From contig NZ_CP014944.1 in assembly GCF_001767295.1 (NCBI RefSeq), forward strand, positions 186,001 through 250,000: 64,000 bases of DNA, in the 5' to 3' direction. Source of the DNA: Colwellia sp. PAMC 20917 (GTDB lineage Bacteria > Pseudomonadota > Gammaproteobacteria > Enterobacterales > Alteromonadaceae). A program made the translations under genes and the position numbers. The notes beneath the pieces are model-generated. The model did not search any database and was not told the origin of the DNA. It saw only the letters and a program-made list of their open reading frames with translations. Positions 25,622 through 34,975 of the stretch are shown one piece after another. Each line of letters starts with the position of its first letter. Position 1 is the stretch's first letter.

Positions 25622-25937
25622 TATATTTACCATTATAATGTTGTCATTGGGATGCCTGTTTTTTATTGCTGGGACGATAGGATTATTACGTTTTCCTGAC
25701 GTATTTTGTCGCCTACATGCACTGACTAAATCTGATAATTTAGGCGTAGGTTTAATCACCTTAGGGTTACTACCACAAGTTAATAGTGTTTCTATGGCAA
25801 TAAAAATCATCTTGGTATGGGCATTATTATTACTGACAAGTGCGACGAGCTGTCATTTAGTGGCCCGCCATGAACGCAGAAGACAAATGGTGGAAAATGA
25901 TGGTAATCAGCACAACAACGGGAACAATAACAAATGA
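25611..25937 (+). CDS. mnhG: MrpG/MnhG subunit
   Basis: 108 residues with three membrane helices. GTIGLLRFPDVFCRLHALTKSDNLGVGLITLG is the classic MnhG motif (RfPD.y.RlHA..K..tlG). The hydrophilic tail is basic and then Asn-rich (DGNQHNNGNNNK). It overlaps mnhF at its start and the next gene at its stop. Confidence 0.92.
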   Translation: MIANIFTIIMLSLGCLFFIAGTIGLLRFPDVFCRLHALTKSDNLGVGLITLGLLPQVNSVSMAIKIILVWALLLLTSATSCHLVARHERRRQMVENDGNQHNNGNNNK

Positions 25938-26209
25938 ATAGTGAATTATGGATTGATATCTTATTGTGTCTTTGTGTTTTAGTTATTGCCGGCTCAATGT
26001 TCTTAGTCAAACAGTCGTTCACCGCCATTGTCTTATTTATTAGTCTTGGACTGGTGATCACCCTTTGCTGGATCCAGTTGAATGCTATTGATGTTGCTAT
26101 CGCTGAAGCGGCCATTGGCGCAGGTTTAACGGGAGCAATGTTGCTAGCGTCATGGCGCAAACTATCAATAGATAAGCCCACAGATAAAAAGGGTCGAGGT
26201 GATTTTTGA
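25934..26209 (+). CDS. MbhD-like subunit (DUF4040; corresponds to part of MrpA C-terminus)
   Basis: 91 residues with three membrane helices. The third helix AIDVAIAEAAIGAGLTGAMLL carries the conserved Glu pattern of MbhD/DUF4040, which in classical Mrp is fused in the C-terminal part of MrpA. A separate MbhD gene is typical of Mbh hydrogenases and of group 2-like Mrp clusters. ATG overlaps the mnhG stop; the stop overlaps the TTG of the next gene. Confidence 0.85.
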   Translation: MNSELWIDILLCLCVLVIAGSMFLVKQSFTAIVLFISLGLVITLCWIQLNAIDVAIAEAAIGAGLTGAMLLASWRKLSIDKPTDKKGRGDF

Positions 26210-26889
26210 TAAAATTTTTAGCCAAAAATAGTGATGTTATTGAAAAAACGCTCATTATTATTTTAGTCACCCTGTTTACTGCATTTTTCATTTTTGCTTT
26301 ATTTAACCAGGCACCACATGATAATGAACTACAAGCGTTAGCGTTAACTTCGCTTGATAAAACGGGTGTAACGAATATCGTTACCGCTGTGCTGTTAAAT
26401 TATCGTGCTTACGATACTTTTATTGAATTTGCTGTTTTTTTAGTGGTGGCGATAGCCGTGCTACCCTACATACTAGACACCCCTGTTTTGACCTTTACCC
26501 TTCAGGAAGAATCGCAAGTCTTACTAATCGCCAAGGTCTTTATCCCCTTAACCATTATTATGGCTGGTTATTTACTGTGGATTGGTTCAACACAGCCCGG
26601 TGGCGCTTTTCAAGCTTCGGCTTTGCTAGCTGGCTGTATAGTTTTATTATCATTAGCAAATGTACAAGTTATCGATTTTACTAAATTACGCTATCGTTTG
26701 TTAATGTCGTTAGGGCTAATCGCTTTTATTGCTGTGATACTACTCCTTTATTTACAGTCTCATGCTTTTCTCACGTTTCCTGTTGAGTTAGCCGGTGCCA
26801 GTATTTTAGTGATAGAATTTTTTGCAACTTTTGCGATCGCCTTAATATTATTTCTTTGTTTTGAATCGATTAACAAAGGGCATGCGTAA
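26206..26889 (+). CDS. mnhB: MnhB-like subunit with N-terminal MbhE-like segment
   Basis: 227 residues. The first 85 residues (helix at about 15-36, then NEL and TNIVTAVLLNYRAYDTFIEFAVFL) look like MbhE, normally the end of MrpA. From about 95 on there are four helices with LWIGSTQPGGAFQASALLAGCIVL, the MnhB signature (G.~~PGGGFqgG). It starts with TTG 26206, overlapping the stop of the previous gene (TTGA). MbhE-MnhB fusions exist in other clusters of this type. Confidence 0.85.
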   Translation: MIKFLAKNSDVIEKTLIIILVTLFTAFFIFALFNQAPHDNELQALALTSLDKTGVTNIVTAVLLNYRAYDTFIEFAVFLVVAIAVLPYILDTPVLTFTLQEESQVLLIAKVFIPLTIIMAGYLLWIGSTQPGGAFQASALLAGCIVLLSLANVQVIDFTKLRYRLLMSLGLIAFIAVILLLYLQSHAFLTFPVELAGASILVIEFFATFAIALILFLCFESINKGHA

Positions 26890-27248
26890 TGGAATTATCC
26901 CAAACTAATTTATACACCCTTTGCTCAATTGTATTGTTCGCTATTGGCTTGCTAGGTTTTTTATTGAACAGCGACTTTATTCGTAAATTATTGGGCTTAA
27001 ATGTTATTGGTATTGCTATTTTTATGTTGCTACTTGCTATTGCGCATACCTACCCTAATGCTATTGACCCTGTTCCTCATGCCATGGTGTTAACAGGAAT
27101 AATAGTTGCTGCCGCTGGTACTGCTTTAGGTCTTAACTTAGCCTCTAAAATAGCCAAGTTCGCACGACTCGTACAAAAAGAAGAAGCGGCTACACAATCA
27201 GAGTCGGTCTATGAAAATAGTAGCAATGATACTCAAGGTCGAGGTTAA
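26889..27248 (+). CDS. mnhC: MrpC/MnhC subunit (NuoK-like)
   Basis: 119 residues with three helices, homologous to complex I NuoK. Motifs: LYTLCSIVLFAIGLLGFLLNSDFIRKLLGLNVIGIAIFMLLL and the conserved DPVPHAMVLTGIIVAAAGTALGLNL (D-P.p.ALvLTaIVi). The ATG overlaps the mnhB stop (TAATG). Confidence 0.93.
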   Translation: MELSQTNLYTLCSIVLFAIGLLGFLLNSDFIRKLLGLNVIGIAIFMLLLAIAHTYPNAIDPVPHAMVLTGIIVAAAGTALGLNLASKIAKFARLVQKEEAATQSESVYENSSNDTQGRG

Positions 27249-27249
27249 T

Positions 27250-28704
27250 TTGATTAATAATTTCATTACAACTTTTTCATTACCGGCATTAATGATACTA
27301 CCTATGGTTATTGCTATTATTTGCTTTGTGGCAGGTAATACGAAATTAAGCCGGCTAATCAGTGTTATTAGCTCGATAACGTTAGTGGTTATCTGTGCTC
27401 TACAAGCGGGTTACGTTTTACAACAAGCCGTAGCCATTGAGTTAATTATTGGTGGCTGGCAGCCACCACTGGGCATAAGATTATCAATTAACGAATTTAG
27501 CGCCATTATGCTGTTAATGACCTCGACAATAGGTTTAGCTATCACATTTTACAGCACACAATATTTTGATGATAACGAAAAAGAAGTCCGCTTCTGGCCT
27601 TTATGGTGGTTTTTAATCACCGCCTTAAATGGTATTTTTATCTCGTCTGATATTTTTAATACTTATATTATGCTCGAGCTCTTGGGGCTTTCTGCAGTAA
27701 GTTTAATTGCTATTCAAGGCACGCAACAAGCACTACAAGCATCATTTCAATACCTATTAGTTGGCCTGTTTGGTTCGTTAATGTATTTATTGGGTGTGGC
27801 TATTATTTATCGTACTTATGGCGTTCTCGACAATCAACTGATTGCTAATTTAGTGGAAAGTAATAGCAGTATGCAGTTAGCGTTAGCCCTTATTACCTTG
27901 GGTATGATGATGAAGTGCGCTTTATTTCCATTACACTTTTGGCTACCTTCAGCACATTCCAATGCTTCTGCACCAGTAAGTGCAATGTTGTCTGCTTTAG
28001 TGGTTAAAGCCGCATTTTTTATCCTTTTCACCTTTTGGTTTAAAATTCTTGCGCCAGTGGTTACATTTACTGCGGTGACTATAATGGGTATATTTGGCGC
28101 CATGGCGGTCATTTACGGCTCATATCGGGCTTTTACTTCACCCAGATTAAAGCAATTAATTGCCTACTCTACGGTTGCACAAATTGGTTATTTATTTCTC
28201 GCATTTCCGTTAATGTTTACCACGCCTGATTTAGCGCGAACTGCAGTCATTTATTTTATTGTTGCCCATGGCTGTGCAAAAGCCGCGATGTTTTTAGCTG
28301 CTGGCGTTATTCAAAAAGCGATGGGGCATGATCAATTATCACAACTGCAGGGCATAGCTTCACAGCTTCCCATTAGTATTTTTGTTTTTGCGGTAACCAG
28401 TGCTAGTTTAATTGGGCTGCCGCCAAGCGGAGGTTTTATTGCTAAATGGTTATTATTAAATAATGCCGTAGAAGCTCAACAATGGTGGTGGGTATTAACC
28501 CTCTTTATTGGTGGCCTATTAGCGAGTGCTTATCTATTTAGAGTACTCAACTTGGCATTTACCACACCGACTCAGGAAAACTCACTTACCGTTTTGGCTA
28601 TCAGTGAAAGTAAGCTTTTAGGGGCAGTTGGACTCTCTGTTATTACCATCATTATTGGTTTAAATGCGATGTGGTTAACTAACCTAATTACCGGTAGTTA
28701 CTAA
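27250..28704 (+). CDS. mnhD: MrpD/MnhD antiporter subunit (NuoN/NuoM-like)
   Basis: About 484 residues from TTG 27250, which follows GAGG at 5-base spacing right after the mnhC stop. An ATG at 27211 inside mnhC is also in frame. Proton_antipo_M core: YIMLELLGLSAVSL with the conserved TM5 Glu, ALFPLHFWLPSAHSNASAPVSAMLSALVVKAAFF with the conserved His and TM7 Lys, then the broken helix region PPSGGFIAKWLLL. Around 14 membrane helices. This is one of three proton-channel modules encoded by the operon. Confidence 0.92.
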   Translation: MINNFITTFSLPALMILPMVIAIICFVAGNTKLSRLISVISSITLVVICALQAGYVLQQAVAIELIIGGWQPPLGIRLSINEFSAIMLLMTSTIGLAITFYSTQYFDDNEKEVRFWPLWWFLITALNGIFISSDIFNTYIMLELLGLSAVSLIAIQGTQQALQASFQYLLVGLFGSLMYLLGVAIIYRTYGVLDNQLIANLVESNSSMQLALALITLGMMMKCALFPLHFWLPSAHSNASAPVSAMLSALVVKAAFFILFTFWFKILAPVVTFTAVTIMGIFGAMAVIYGSYRAFTSPRLKQLIAYSTVAQIGYLFLAFPLMFTTPDLARTAVIYFIVAHGCAKAAMFLAAGVIQKAMGHDQLSQLQGIASQLPISIFVFAVTSASLIGLPPSGGFIAKWLLLNNAVEAQQWWWVLTLFIGGLLASAYLFRVLNLAFTTPTQENSLTVLAISESKLLGAVGLSVITIIIGLNAMWLTNLITGSY

Positions 28705-28741
28705 TGATTAATGTTGTAAATGAGCTTCAAGGAAAATTAGT

Positions 28742-31700
28742 ATGTTAAACGACTGGCTACCGCTTATTATTTTAATCGTTGCCTTTAGTACCGGCATTTT
28801 GATGATGCTCATCAATGAGAAAAATGAAAAACTCAGAACATCTGTTAATTTAACGAGTGCTGCAATTAATATTATCTTAATTGGCATAATGCTTTTGGGC
28901 GTTTCTCAAGGCGCAGTATTTGAAACAAGATTACCGCTATTACCAGATATTAACTTAGTACTCAAAGCTGACGCTCTGTCTTTAGCCTTTGTGACACTAT
29001 CGGGCGTGTTATGGTTTTTTACCACTATTTATGCCGTGGGTTACTTTAAGAAAGGAAAACACAAAAGTCGATTTTTTGGCTTTTTCAGTCTCTGTGTTTT
29101 TTCAACATTAGGGGTCGCTTTAGCGGGTAATTTAATTACTTTTTTAATTTTTTATGAGCTGCTTACCTTAGCGACATACCCATTAATTGTCCATAAAGGT
29201 AATGACGATTCGTTAAAGTCTGGTAAAACCTATTTACGTTATACGATGATCGGTGGCGCTATCTTAATGGTTGCTGTTGTCTGGTTAAAGTCTATCGCGG
29301 GTGCTTTAGATTTTTCAACGCCAGATATTTTACTTAATACCCCCAATATTGACCCAACCACCATCACTATTATTTTTGTCATGCTGATGATAGGTTTAGG
29401 GGTTAAAGCGGCATTATTTCCATTGCATGGTTGGTTACCTCGTGCAATGGCGGCACCCGCACCGGTGAGTTCATTACTGCATGCTGTAGCGGTTGTAAAA
29501 GCGGGAGCTTTTGGCATTATACGTGTGGTTTATGATGTTTATGGCGTCGACCTAGCAAGTTCCTTAGGTGTTTTACAAGTCCTATTGGTCTTTGCATGTT
29601 TTACCATTATTTATGGTTCGGTAAGGGCTATTTATCAAGATGATATAAAAAAGCGTCTTGCCTATTCAACGGTTAGTCAGGTGTCATATATAACGCTAGG
29701 CATTGCACTGGCCGGTCCTATTGCTGCCGTTGGCGCTATTATGCATTTAGTGCATCAAGGGCTAATGAAAATCACTATGTTCTTTTGTGCTGGTCTGCTA
29801 GCTGAAACACATCATATTTATAAAGTTAGTCAGTTAAATGGCATTGCTAAAAAAATGCCAATCACTATGACTGCTTTTACCATCGCAATTTTAGGCATGA
29901 TTGGTATACCGCCAATCGCGGGCTTTGTTTCTAAGTGGTACTTGGGTGTTGGCGCAATTGAAACAGGTAATGCTTGGGTAATAGCAGTGCTAGCGGGTAG
30001 TAGTTTATTAAACGCAATTTATTTCTTACCATTGGTTTATCGCGCCTGGTTCCTTTCCCCATCACAAGAAAGCCAAGATAGCGAGCACACCAGTTTACCA
30101 AGACAATTATCCACACCGGCATATGCTACGCAACACGCAGAATTAGCTACAGAGCCACATATTGAGCATCAAAACCATGTAGAGAACAAACCAACGTTTG
30201 AAGCACATTGGATGATGCTTTTACCACCGGTTGTTACCATAACTTTTGCTATTTTGGCGGGACTATTCGCTAATAGTCAATACAGTGCATTAAGCTGGTC
30301 AAAGCTGATCGCAACCTCGGAATCTATTGGTTTTAATCAAACAACAACTTTTTTGCAATCGTCGATTTTACCTCAGCAAATGTCAAGCTGGTTAATTTGG
30401 TCTATTATATTACCGCTGATATTAGCCGCATTAATTATCATACGCCCCAAAGCTATCCAACTTACCTATTTAATGCCACTTTGCGCCATTCCTGCTATTT
30501 ATTTGGGCTTACAACCTGAATATTATTTTCAAAGCATACCGTTCTTATTTTTTGGTAGTGAACTTTCACTTGATAAGCTAAGCCAAGGTTTTCTATTGCT
30601 GGCGGGGCTATTATGGTTACTAAGCTCAACGTATGCTTTATTTTATCCTCATTTGGGTAATAATAAATCTAACTTTATGGCGTTATTTTGTGTCGCCATG
30701 GCGAGTAGTTTTGGTTTAGTACTGAGCACAGACATGTTCGGATTTTTGACCTTTTTTACTTTTATGAGTTTGTCGTCTTATGTGCTCATTATTAGAGATA
30801 AAACAGTCGCAGCGATATCAGCCGCTAATGTCTATATAAAGTGGGTCATTATCGGTGAAGTTGCTATTTTTAGTGCTTTTTGTATTCTCAATTATATGGA
30901 CTTAACTCAACACACTGTTAGCCCAATGTTATTACAATTTATGGGACTGATGCTGATTGTTGGTTTTGGCATAAAAATTGGCTTATTTGGTTTCCATTCT
31001 TGGTTACCTCTTGCACACCCCGTAGCTGCAGTGCCCGCTAGTGCCTTATTAAGTGGCTTTATGGTAAAAGCTGGGATGATTGGTTGGCTTAAGTTTTTCC
31101 CTTTTCAACAAGATGAGCTGGCCACATTCTCTGACTTAGGTTTACTGACTATTGGCATTGGTGGCGTTGGCGCTTTTTATGCGGCAATAAAGGGCATGAG
31201 TCAAAAAGATCCTAAAGCGGTACTTGCCTATTCTACGGTAAGCCAAATGGGCATATTATCTGCCTGTTTTGGTGTAATATTAGTCTTTCCAGCACTTAGA
31301 GATGCAATGACCACGGCTATTATTTTTTATGCTATTCATCACGGGTTAGCTAAGTCGGCTTTGTTTTTATCTGTGGGAATTACGCCACTATTAAATAAAC
31401 AAAGTAATACGTCAGCCTATTTACGTGGTATGACTTATATCACCATGATATTACCCGCGTTATCCTTGGTTGGGGCAGCATTTACCAGTGGATTTTTCGC
31501 TAAAAATGAAGTCAAAACTTTGTTGAGTGATTTACCTTATTTTAAATATGCGATTATTGTCAGTGCATTATTTACCGGACTATTAATGTGCCGTTTTATC
31601 CATATGGCTTACTACAAAGGTCAGAAAAATAGCGTCCATGACAGTAAACCTCAATACCCATTACTAGTCGTTTGCCTAGTTAACACCCTACTAGTACTGT

Positions 31701-32095
31701 TAGCGCCTTGGTATTTACTTAATGAAAAGTACACCTTAACCAGCTTATTATCACTAGTGACCCTAAACAGCTTTATCTCATCGTTAATCCCAATATTTCT
31801 AGCCGTTATTGTCTATAAATTACTGGTGACCTTTAAGCTAAACGGACGGGTAATTTTCAGCCTCGAGGCATTCAAGCTAATAGCGATAAATAAGCCTTTC
31901 TCAACAAACGAAAAACCAATAGCAAATATTGAGCAAGAGAAAGCTGTTGACCTAGGCTTAATGGCTCAACTGAAGTCTTTTATTAATAAAAGGCTCACAC
32001 CTCAGGAAGTCATGCCACTGAATATGCAGTCAACCTATGTGTCAGTCGTTTTAATCGGTGTTTGTATTTTATTATTAGTGGCCTTTAGTGTTTAA
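28742..32095 (+). CDS. fused double antiporter module (two NuoL/M/MrpD-like domains)
   Basis: 1117 residues. Module 1 (about 1-450) has IFYELLTLATYPLIV with the TM5 Glu, ALFPLHGWLPRAMAAPAPVSSLLHAVAVVKAG and IGIPPIAGFVSKWYLG. A hydrophilic linker at about 445-490 (many Glu, His, Gln) leads to module 2 (about 500-1050), with GLFGFHSWLPLAHPVAAVPASALLSGFMVKAG and SGFFAKNEVK. In module 2 the TM5 position reads TFFTFMSLSSY, so the pumping Glu appears to be lost while His and Lys are kept. No separate MrpA is present, so this chain probably fills the place of MrpA plus an extra module. Starts with ATG after AAGGAAA, 37 bases beyond mnhD. Confidence 0.88.
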   Translation: MLNDWLPLIILIVAFSTGILMMLINEKNEKLRTSVNLTSAAINIILIGIMLLGVSQGAVFETRLPLLPDINLVLKADALSLAFVTLSGVLWFFTTIYAVGYFKKGKHKSRFFGFFSLCVFSTLGVALAGNLITFLIFYELLTLATYPLIVHKGNDDSLKSGKTYLRYTMIGGAILMVAVVWLKSIAGALDFSTPDILLNTPNIDPTTITIIFVMLMIGLGVKAALFPLHGWLPRAMAAPAPVSSLLHAVAVVKAGAFGIIRVVYDVYGVDLASSLGVLQVLLVFACFTIIYGSVRAIYQDDIKKRLAYSTVSQVSYITLGIALAGPIAAVGAIMHLVHQGLMKITMFFCAGLLAETHHIYKVSQLNGIAKKMPITMTAFTIAILGMIGIPPIAGFVSKWYLGVGAIETGNAWVIAVLAGSSLLNAIYFLPLVYRAWFLSPSQESQDSEHTSLPRQLSTPAYATQHAELATEPHIEHQNHVENKPTFEAHWMMLLPPVVTITFAILAGLFANSQYSALSWSKLIATSESIGFNQTTTFLQSSILPQQMSSWLIWSIILPLILAALIIIRPKAIQLTYLMPLCAIPAIYLGLQPEYYFQSIPFLFFGSELSLDKLSQGFLLLAGLLWLLSSTYALFYPHLGNNKSNFMALFCVAMASSFGLVLSTDMFGFLTFFTFMSLSSYVLIIRDKTVAAISAANVYIKWVIIGEVAIFSAFCILNYMDLTQHTVSPMLLQFMGLMLIVGFGIKIGLFGFHSWLPLAHPVAAVPASALLSGFMVKAGMIGWLKFFPFQQDELATFSDLGLLTIGIGGVGAFYAAIKGMSQKDPKAVLAYSTVSQMGILSACFGVILVFPALRDAMTTAIIFYAIHHGLAKSALFLSVGITPLLNKQSNTSAYLRGMTYITMILPALSLVGAAFTSGFFAKNEVKTLLSDLPYFKYAIIVSALFTGLLMCRFIHMAYYKGQKNSVHDSKPQYPLLVVCLVNTLLVLLAPWYLLNEKYTLTSLLSLVTLNSFISSLIPIFLAVIVYKLLVTFKLNGRVIFSLEAFKLIAINKPFSTNEKPIANIEQEKAVDLGLMAQLKSFINKRLTPQEVMPLNMQSTYVSVVLIGVCILLLVAFSV

Positions 32096-32219
32096 ATGAA
32101 ATGTGCCATTGTCTAATGAAAGATAAACCGCGATATTTACAGTAATTCAGTTACAATGCAGTTCTTTAGTCTATTAACTAAACACGACTAATAAATGGTT
32201 ATGTTATTGGAGAACCAAA

Positions 32220-32600
32220 TTGACGATAGAGCATGGTGATAACACAATAATTTTAAAAGAAAATATTATACATATAACGTTGAAAGGCTCTTTTAATGAG
32301 TATGGTGCTGAAGAAGTCTCGCAAAAGACATCAGCAATAATCAAGTCGCTCAATCAAAGTAAATTTCTGATATTTGTTGATCTTTCAAACTTGGATGGTG
32401 CTACGCCAGACGCATTTAATATCTCTAATAAGTTTAATGAGTGGCTCAATGGCCAAAATATGGTAGCAAAAGCTATCGTTATTACTTCGCAGGTAATAAA
32501 AAGTATTGACCAACAATGGGTGCCCTCCAAAGCGGTTCAAAATATAGAGTATTTTGATAATGAAGACGATGCATTAGTTTGGTTAAACAAACAGATTTAA
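32220..32600 (+). CDS. STAS / SpoIIAA-like domain protein
   Basis: 126 residues with the alternating strand/helix pattern of a STAS domain: IIHITLKGSFNEYGAEEVSQK, then FLIFVDLSNLDGATPDAFNIS where Ser or Thr would be phosphorylated in anti-anti-sigma factors, then KAIVITSQVIKSI. TTG 32220 follows GGAGA at 6-base spacing. Stand-alone; no kinase or phosphatase partner is nearby. Probably a small regulatory protein. Role unknown. Confidence 0.6.
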   Translation: MTIEHGDNTIILKENIIHITLKGSFNEYGAEEVSQKTSAIIKSLNQSKFLIFVDLSNLDGATPDAFNISNKFNEWLNGQNMVAKAIVITSQVIKSIDQQWVPSKAVQNIEYFDNEDDALVWLNKQI

Positions 32601-32671
32601 TACAAGCTCCTTGTTTAGTTTTTAATTTTCATTTGAAAAATCAAGATAAGTTGTAACTGAGTTCTCATACT

Positions 32672-34666
32672 CTAGAATAAATATTTTAGTGATAACGACA
32701 GATTTACATTATCATCACCTTCAATTAAGTGTTCTGATACAAAGTCTTGGGTATCTGGATAAACAATTTTCTCCCCAAGTAAGTTTTTTACTGTAAAGAA
32801 CAACGAATATCGCTCGGTCTTATAATTATAATTTGCATTAAGTAAATATGAGGCTGGCGCTTTATTTCGTTTGCTGATTGTGCGTAATGAAAACCCCAAA
32901 GTTTGTCGCGTATCCCAAGGATATGATAGACCTATAGCTGTGGTAAACCTGGGGACAATTGCAGCTAATTTATCATCAGATATTTCCCTGTTTCCTTGGT
33001 GGCTATAAGAAAAATTAGCAAATAACGTATAGCTTTTTAAAACACGTTGATAATCCAATTCAATACCACTTCGATCAAAACTGCCTGAATTAAAAAAACT
33101 GACCAGATTGTTACTGAAACCTCTTTGAATAAAATCATCTGCTTTCAACAAATAAGCGTTAGCAACAAACAACGTATTATCTTTTTCATACGAATAAGCC
33201 AGATCGGTAGTTTTCACAAGTTCAGCTCTTAAATTAGGATTGCCTTCTATCGTGCCCGGAATATTAATAAATAATTGGGTAAAATTAGGTGAGTTAAAAC
33301 CAACCGAGTAAAGCAGTTTTATTGATTGATGATTATCAATTTGGTAAACCGTTGAAACTCGCGGGGTGACTCTATCACCACTTTTGCTATTATTTGTGTA
33401 GCGGCCGCCAATGAGAAACCGCCATTGCTGGTATTGGTAATCTATTTGACCAAATAATGCATTTTCTTCAACTGCTTGTGATTCAATTAACCTTAATATA
33501 TTGCGGTTAGTAGCGACACTATATAAATTGTAATTTTCAATGCGACGCTTTTCAAACTCCATACCGCTATTTAGCGTTAAATGATTATTCCAATGATAAT
33601 CAAAAGTGACTCCAGTTCGCCAACGGGTATTGTTGTCACCATTATTATCAAAGCGAAACCCTCCGTCATTGCCCAAACTAAGTACATTTCGTGAGACGAA
33701 TTGTAAATAAAATTGATTATATTCACTGTAAACTTGCATATTGGCGTGTTCAAACTGCCAACTTTTATCCATATGCAATAAATATCCCTTATGCTCTCTT
33801 TGTGTCGCGATGCTTAAAGGGGTTGGTTCGTCAGTATCATTGGTCATTGAGTCGAACGTTTGAAAGTTGATATTAAAGTTATAATAGCGAAAGCGTGCTA
33901 GCACAGAGGTCATTTCTTCTGTTATAACAATATGATCAAAATCTGGTGTACCCTTTGGAAATGAAGGGGGTTGCGGCGTACCCTCGAAGTAACTGGTAAA
34001 ACCGTTATCTTTTTGAGACTCAACCCCTAGTGAAAAATGAGAATCATCATTAAAAGCGTGAAAGTAATAACCGCCAACATTGAGTTTTTGATTAGAGTCA
34101 TAATTTACCGCTAGGCTGTTGCCCGCTTTTTGTTTAGTGACAATTTTAATAACACCTGCAGAAGCATTGGTACCATAATAAATAGCACCAGGTCCCCTTA
34201 TAACTTCGACATGGCTAATAGCCTCGATGGGAATACCTAAGAGCGGTATTTCAGAATGTGATGGCATCCAATAAGGAACATCATCCACTAAAAAGAGGAT
34301 TTTTTGGTTAAAGGCTTCCACTATACCTCTGATCATTACGGGCGTGCCCCCCGCTCGGTTTTCTTGGAGAACAAAGCCAGGGATAAACGACAACATATCT
34401 TTTAGGCTTTTAATACCCATCAAGGTTAAATCATTTTGATCATAGCGGGAAACTATAGCAGGAGTTTGAATAATCCGTTCAGAAGTATAAGAAGCAACAT
34501 CAACCCTCACGTTTAACAGCTCTGCTAGTGACAGTTCAAAAATAGATGGTTGTTTTTCAAAGCTTGTTTCAGCAGAGCTTATGCCTGTAAATAAGAATAA
34601 TGATATCAAGCCAACCCGTTGACAAAAATTAATGACTAAAGCAGGACCACTTATCCGTATTATCAT
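32672..34666 (-). CDS. TonB-dependent outer-membrane receptor
   Basis: About 664 residues from ATG 34666; a TTG at 34726 adds 20 residues and a poorer signal peptide. Signal segment LISLFLFTGISSAETS. The plug domain (about 45-165) has RYDQNDLTLMGIKSLKDMLSFIPG, PVMIRGI, KILFLVDDVPYW and EVIRGPGAIYYGTNASAGVIKIVT. The rest is a 22-strand barrel pattern ending LSLSLKYLF with the terminal Phe for Bam recognition. The substrate is unknown; no siderophore or sugar genes are adjacent. The plug follows a short N-terminus without a clear TonB box. Confidence 0.9.
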   Translation of the reverse strand: MIIRISGPALVINFCQRVGLISLFLFTGISSAETSFEKQPSIFELSLAELLNVRVDVASYTSERIIQTPAIVSRYDQNDLTLMGIKSLKDMLSFIPGFVLQENRAGGTPVMIRGIVEAFNQKILFLVDDVPYWMPSHSEIPLLGIPIEAISHVEVIRGPGAIYYGTNASAGVIKIVTKQKAGNSLAVNYDSNQKLNVGGYYFHAFNDDSHFSLGVESQKDNGFTSYFEGTPQPPSFPKGTPDFDHIVITEEMTSVLARFRYYNFNINFQTFDSMTNDTDEPTPLSIATQREHKGYLLHMDKSWQFEHANMQVYSEYNQFYLQFVSRNVLSLGNDGGFRFDNNGDNNTRWRTGVTFDYHWNNHLTLNSGMEFEKRRIENYNLYSVATNRNILRLIESQAVEENALFGQIDYQYQQWRFLIGGRYTNNSKSGDRVTPRVSTVYQIDNHQSIKLLYSVGFNSPNFTQLFINIPGTIEGNPNLRAELVKTTDLAYSYEKDNTLFVANAYLLKADDFIQRGFSNNLVSFFNSGSFDRSGIELDYQRVLKSYTLFANFSYSHQGNREISDDKLAAIVPRFTTAIGLSYPWDTRQTLGFSLRTISKRNKAPASYLLNANYNYKTERYSLFFTVKNLLGEKIVYPDTQDFVSEHLIEGDDNVNLSLSLKYLF

Positions 34667-34832
34667 CTGAAGTGTCTCTAAGTTTACTTTACTTGAAAGC
34701 TTAGAGGGTTTACCTAAAAAAACCAAGCTGATTAAGGTATATAAACCTAAATAAAATGGGTTACCCTAGCGAAAAGCATAAAGTGAAACCAATGATTTAA
34801 TTGAAAATTACCACGCTAGTTTATGTTATGCC

Positions 34833-34871
34833 CCATGTAGGATATTAGCAGCAAGCTAATATCCTACATGG
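34833..34871. repeat. perfect 17-bp hairpin
   Basis: CCATGTAGGATATTAGC and its exact complement flank a 5-base loop. It sits between the divergent receptor and small secreted protein genes, directly before a duplicated promoter element. No T-run follows, so a simple terminator is unlikely. Confidence 0.95.
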
Positions 34872-34873
34872 CT

Positions 34874-34942
34874 AAGTGATTTTATCAATCTCAGCTAGGG
34901 GTTCTTCCGGATTATAGCGTCAAACCAAATAGTACACAGTAG
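34874..34942 (+). promoter_or_regulatory. 69-bp promoter element, copy A
   Basis: 52 of 69 bases match copy B at 35479-35547 without gaps. The best-conserved core is CTAGGGGTTCTTCC, then GATTATA, and a terminal CACAGTAG. It lies 34 bases upstream of the small secreted protein gene. GATTATA may be a -10 box and the GGGGTTCTTCC block an activator site in the -35 area. Confidence 0.65.
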
Positions 34943-34975
34943 ATTGGTGTATAAAACTTTAAAAGAAATAAAGTC

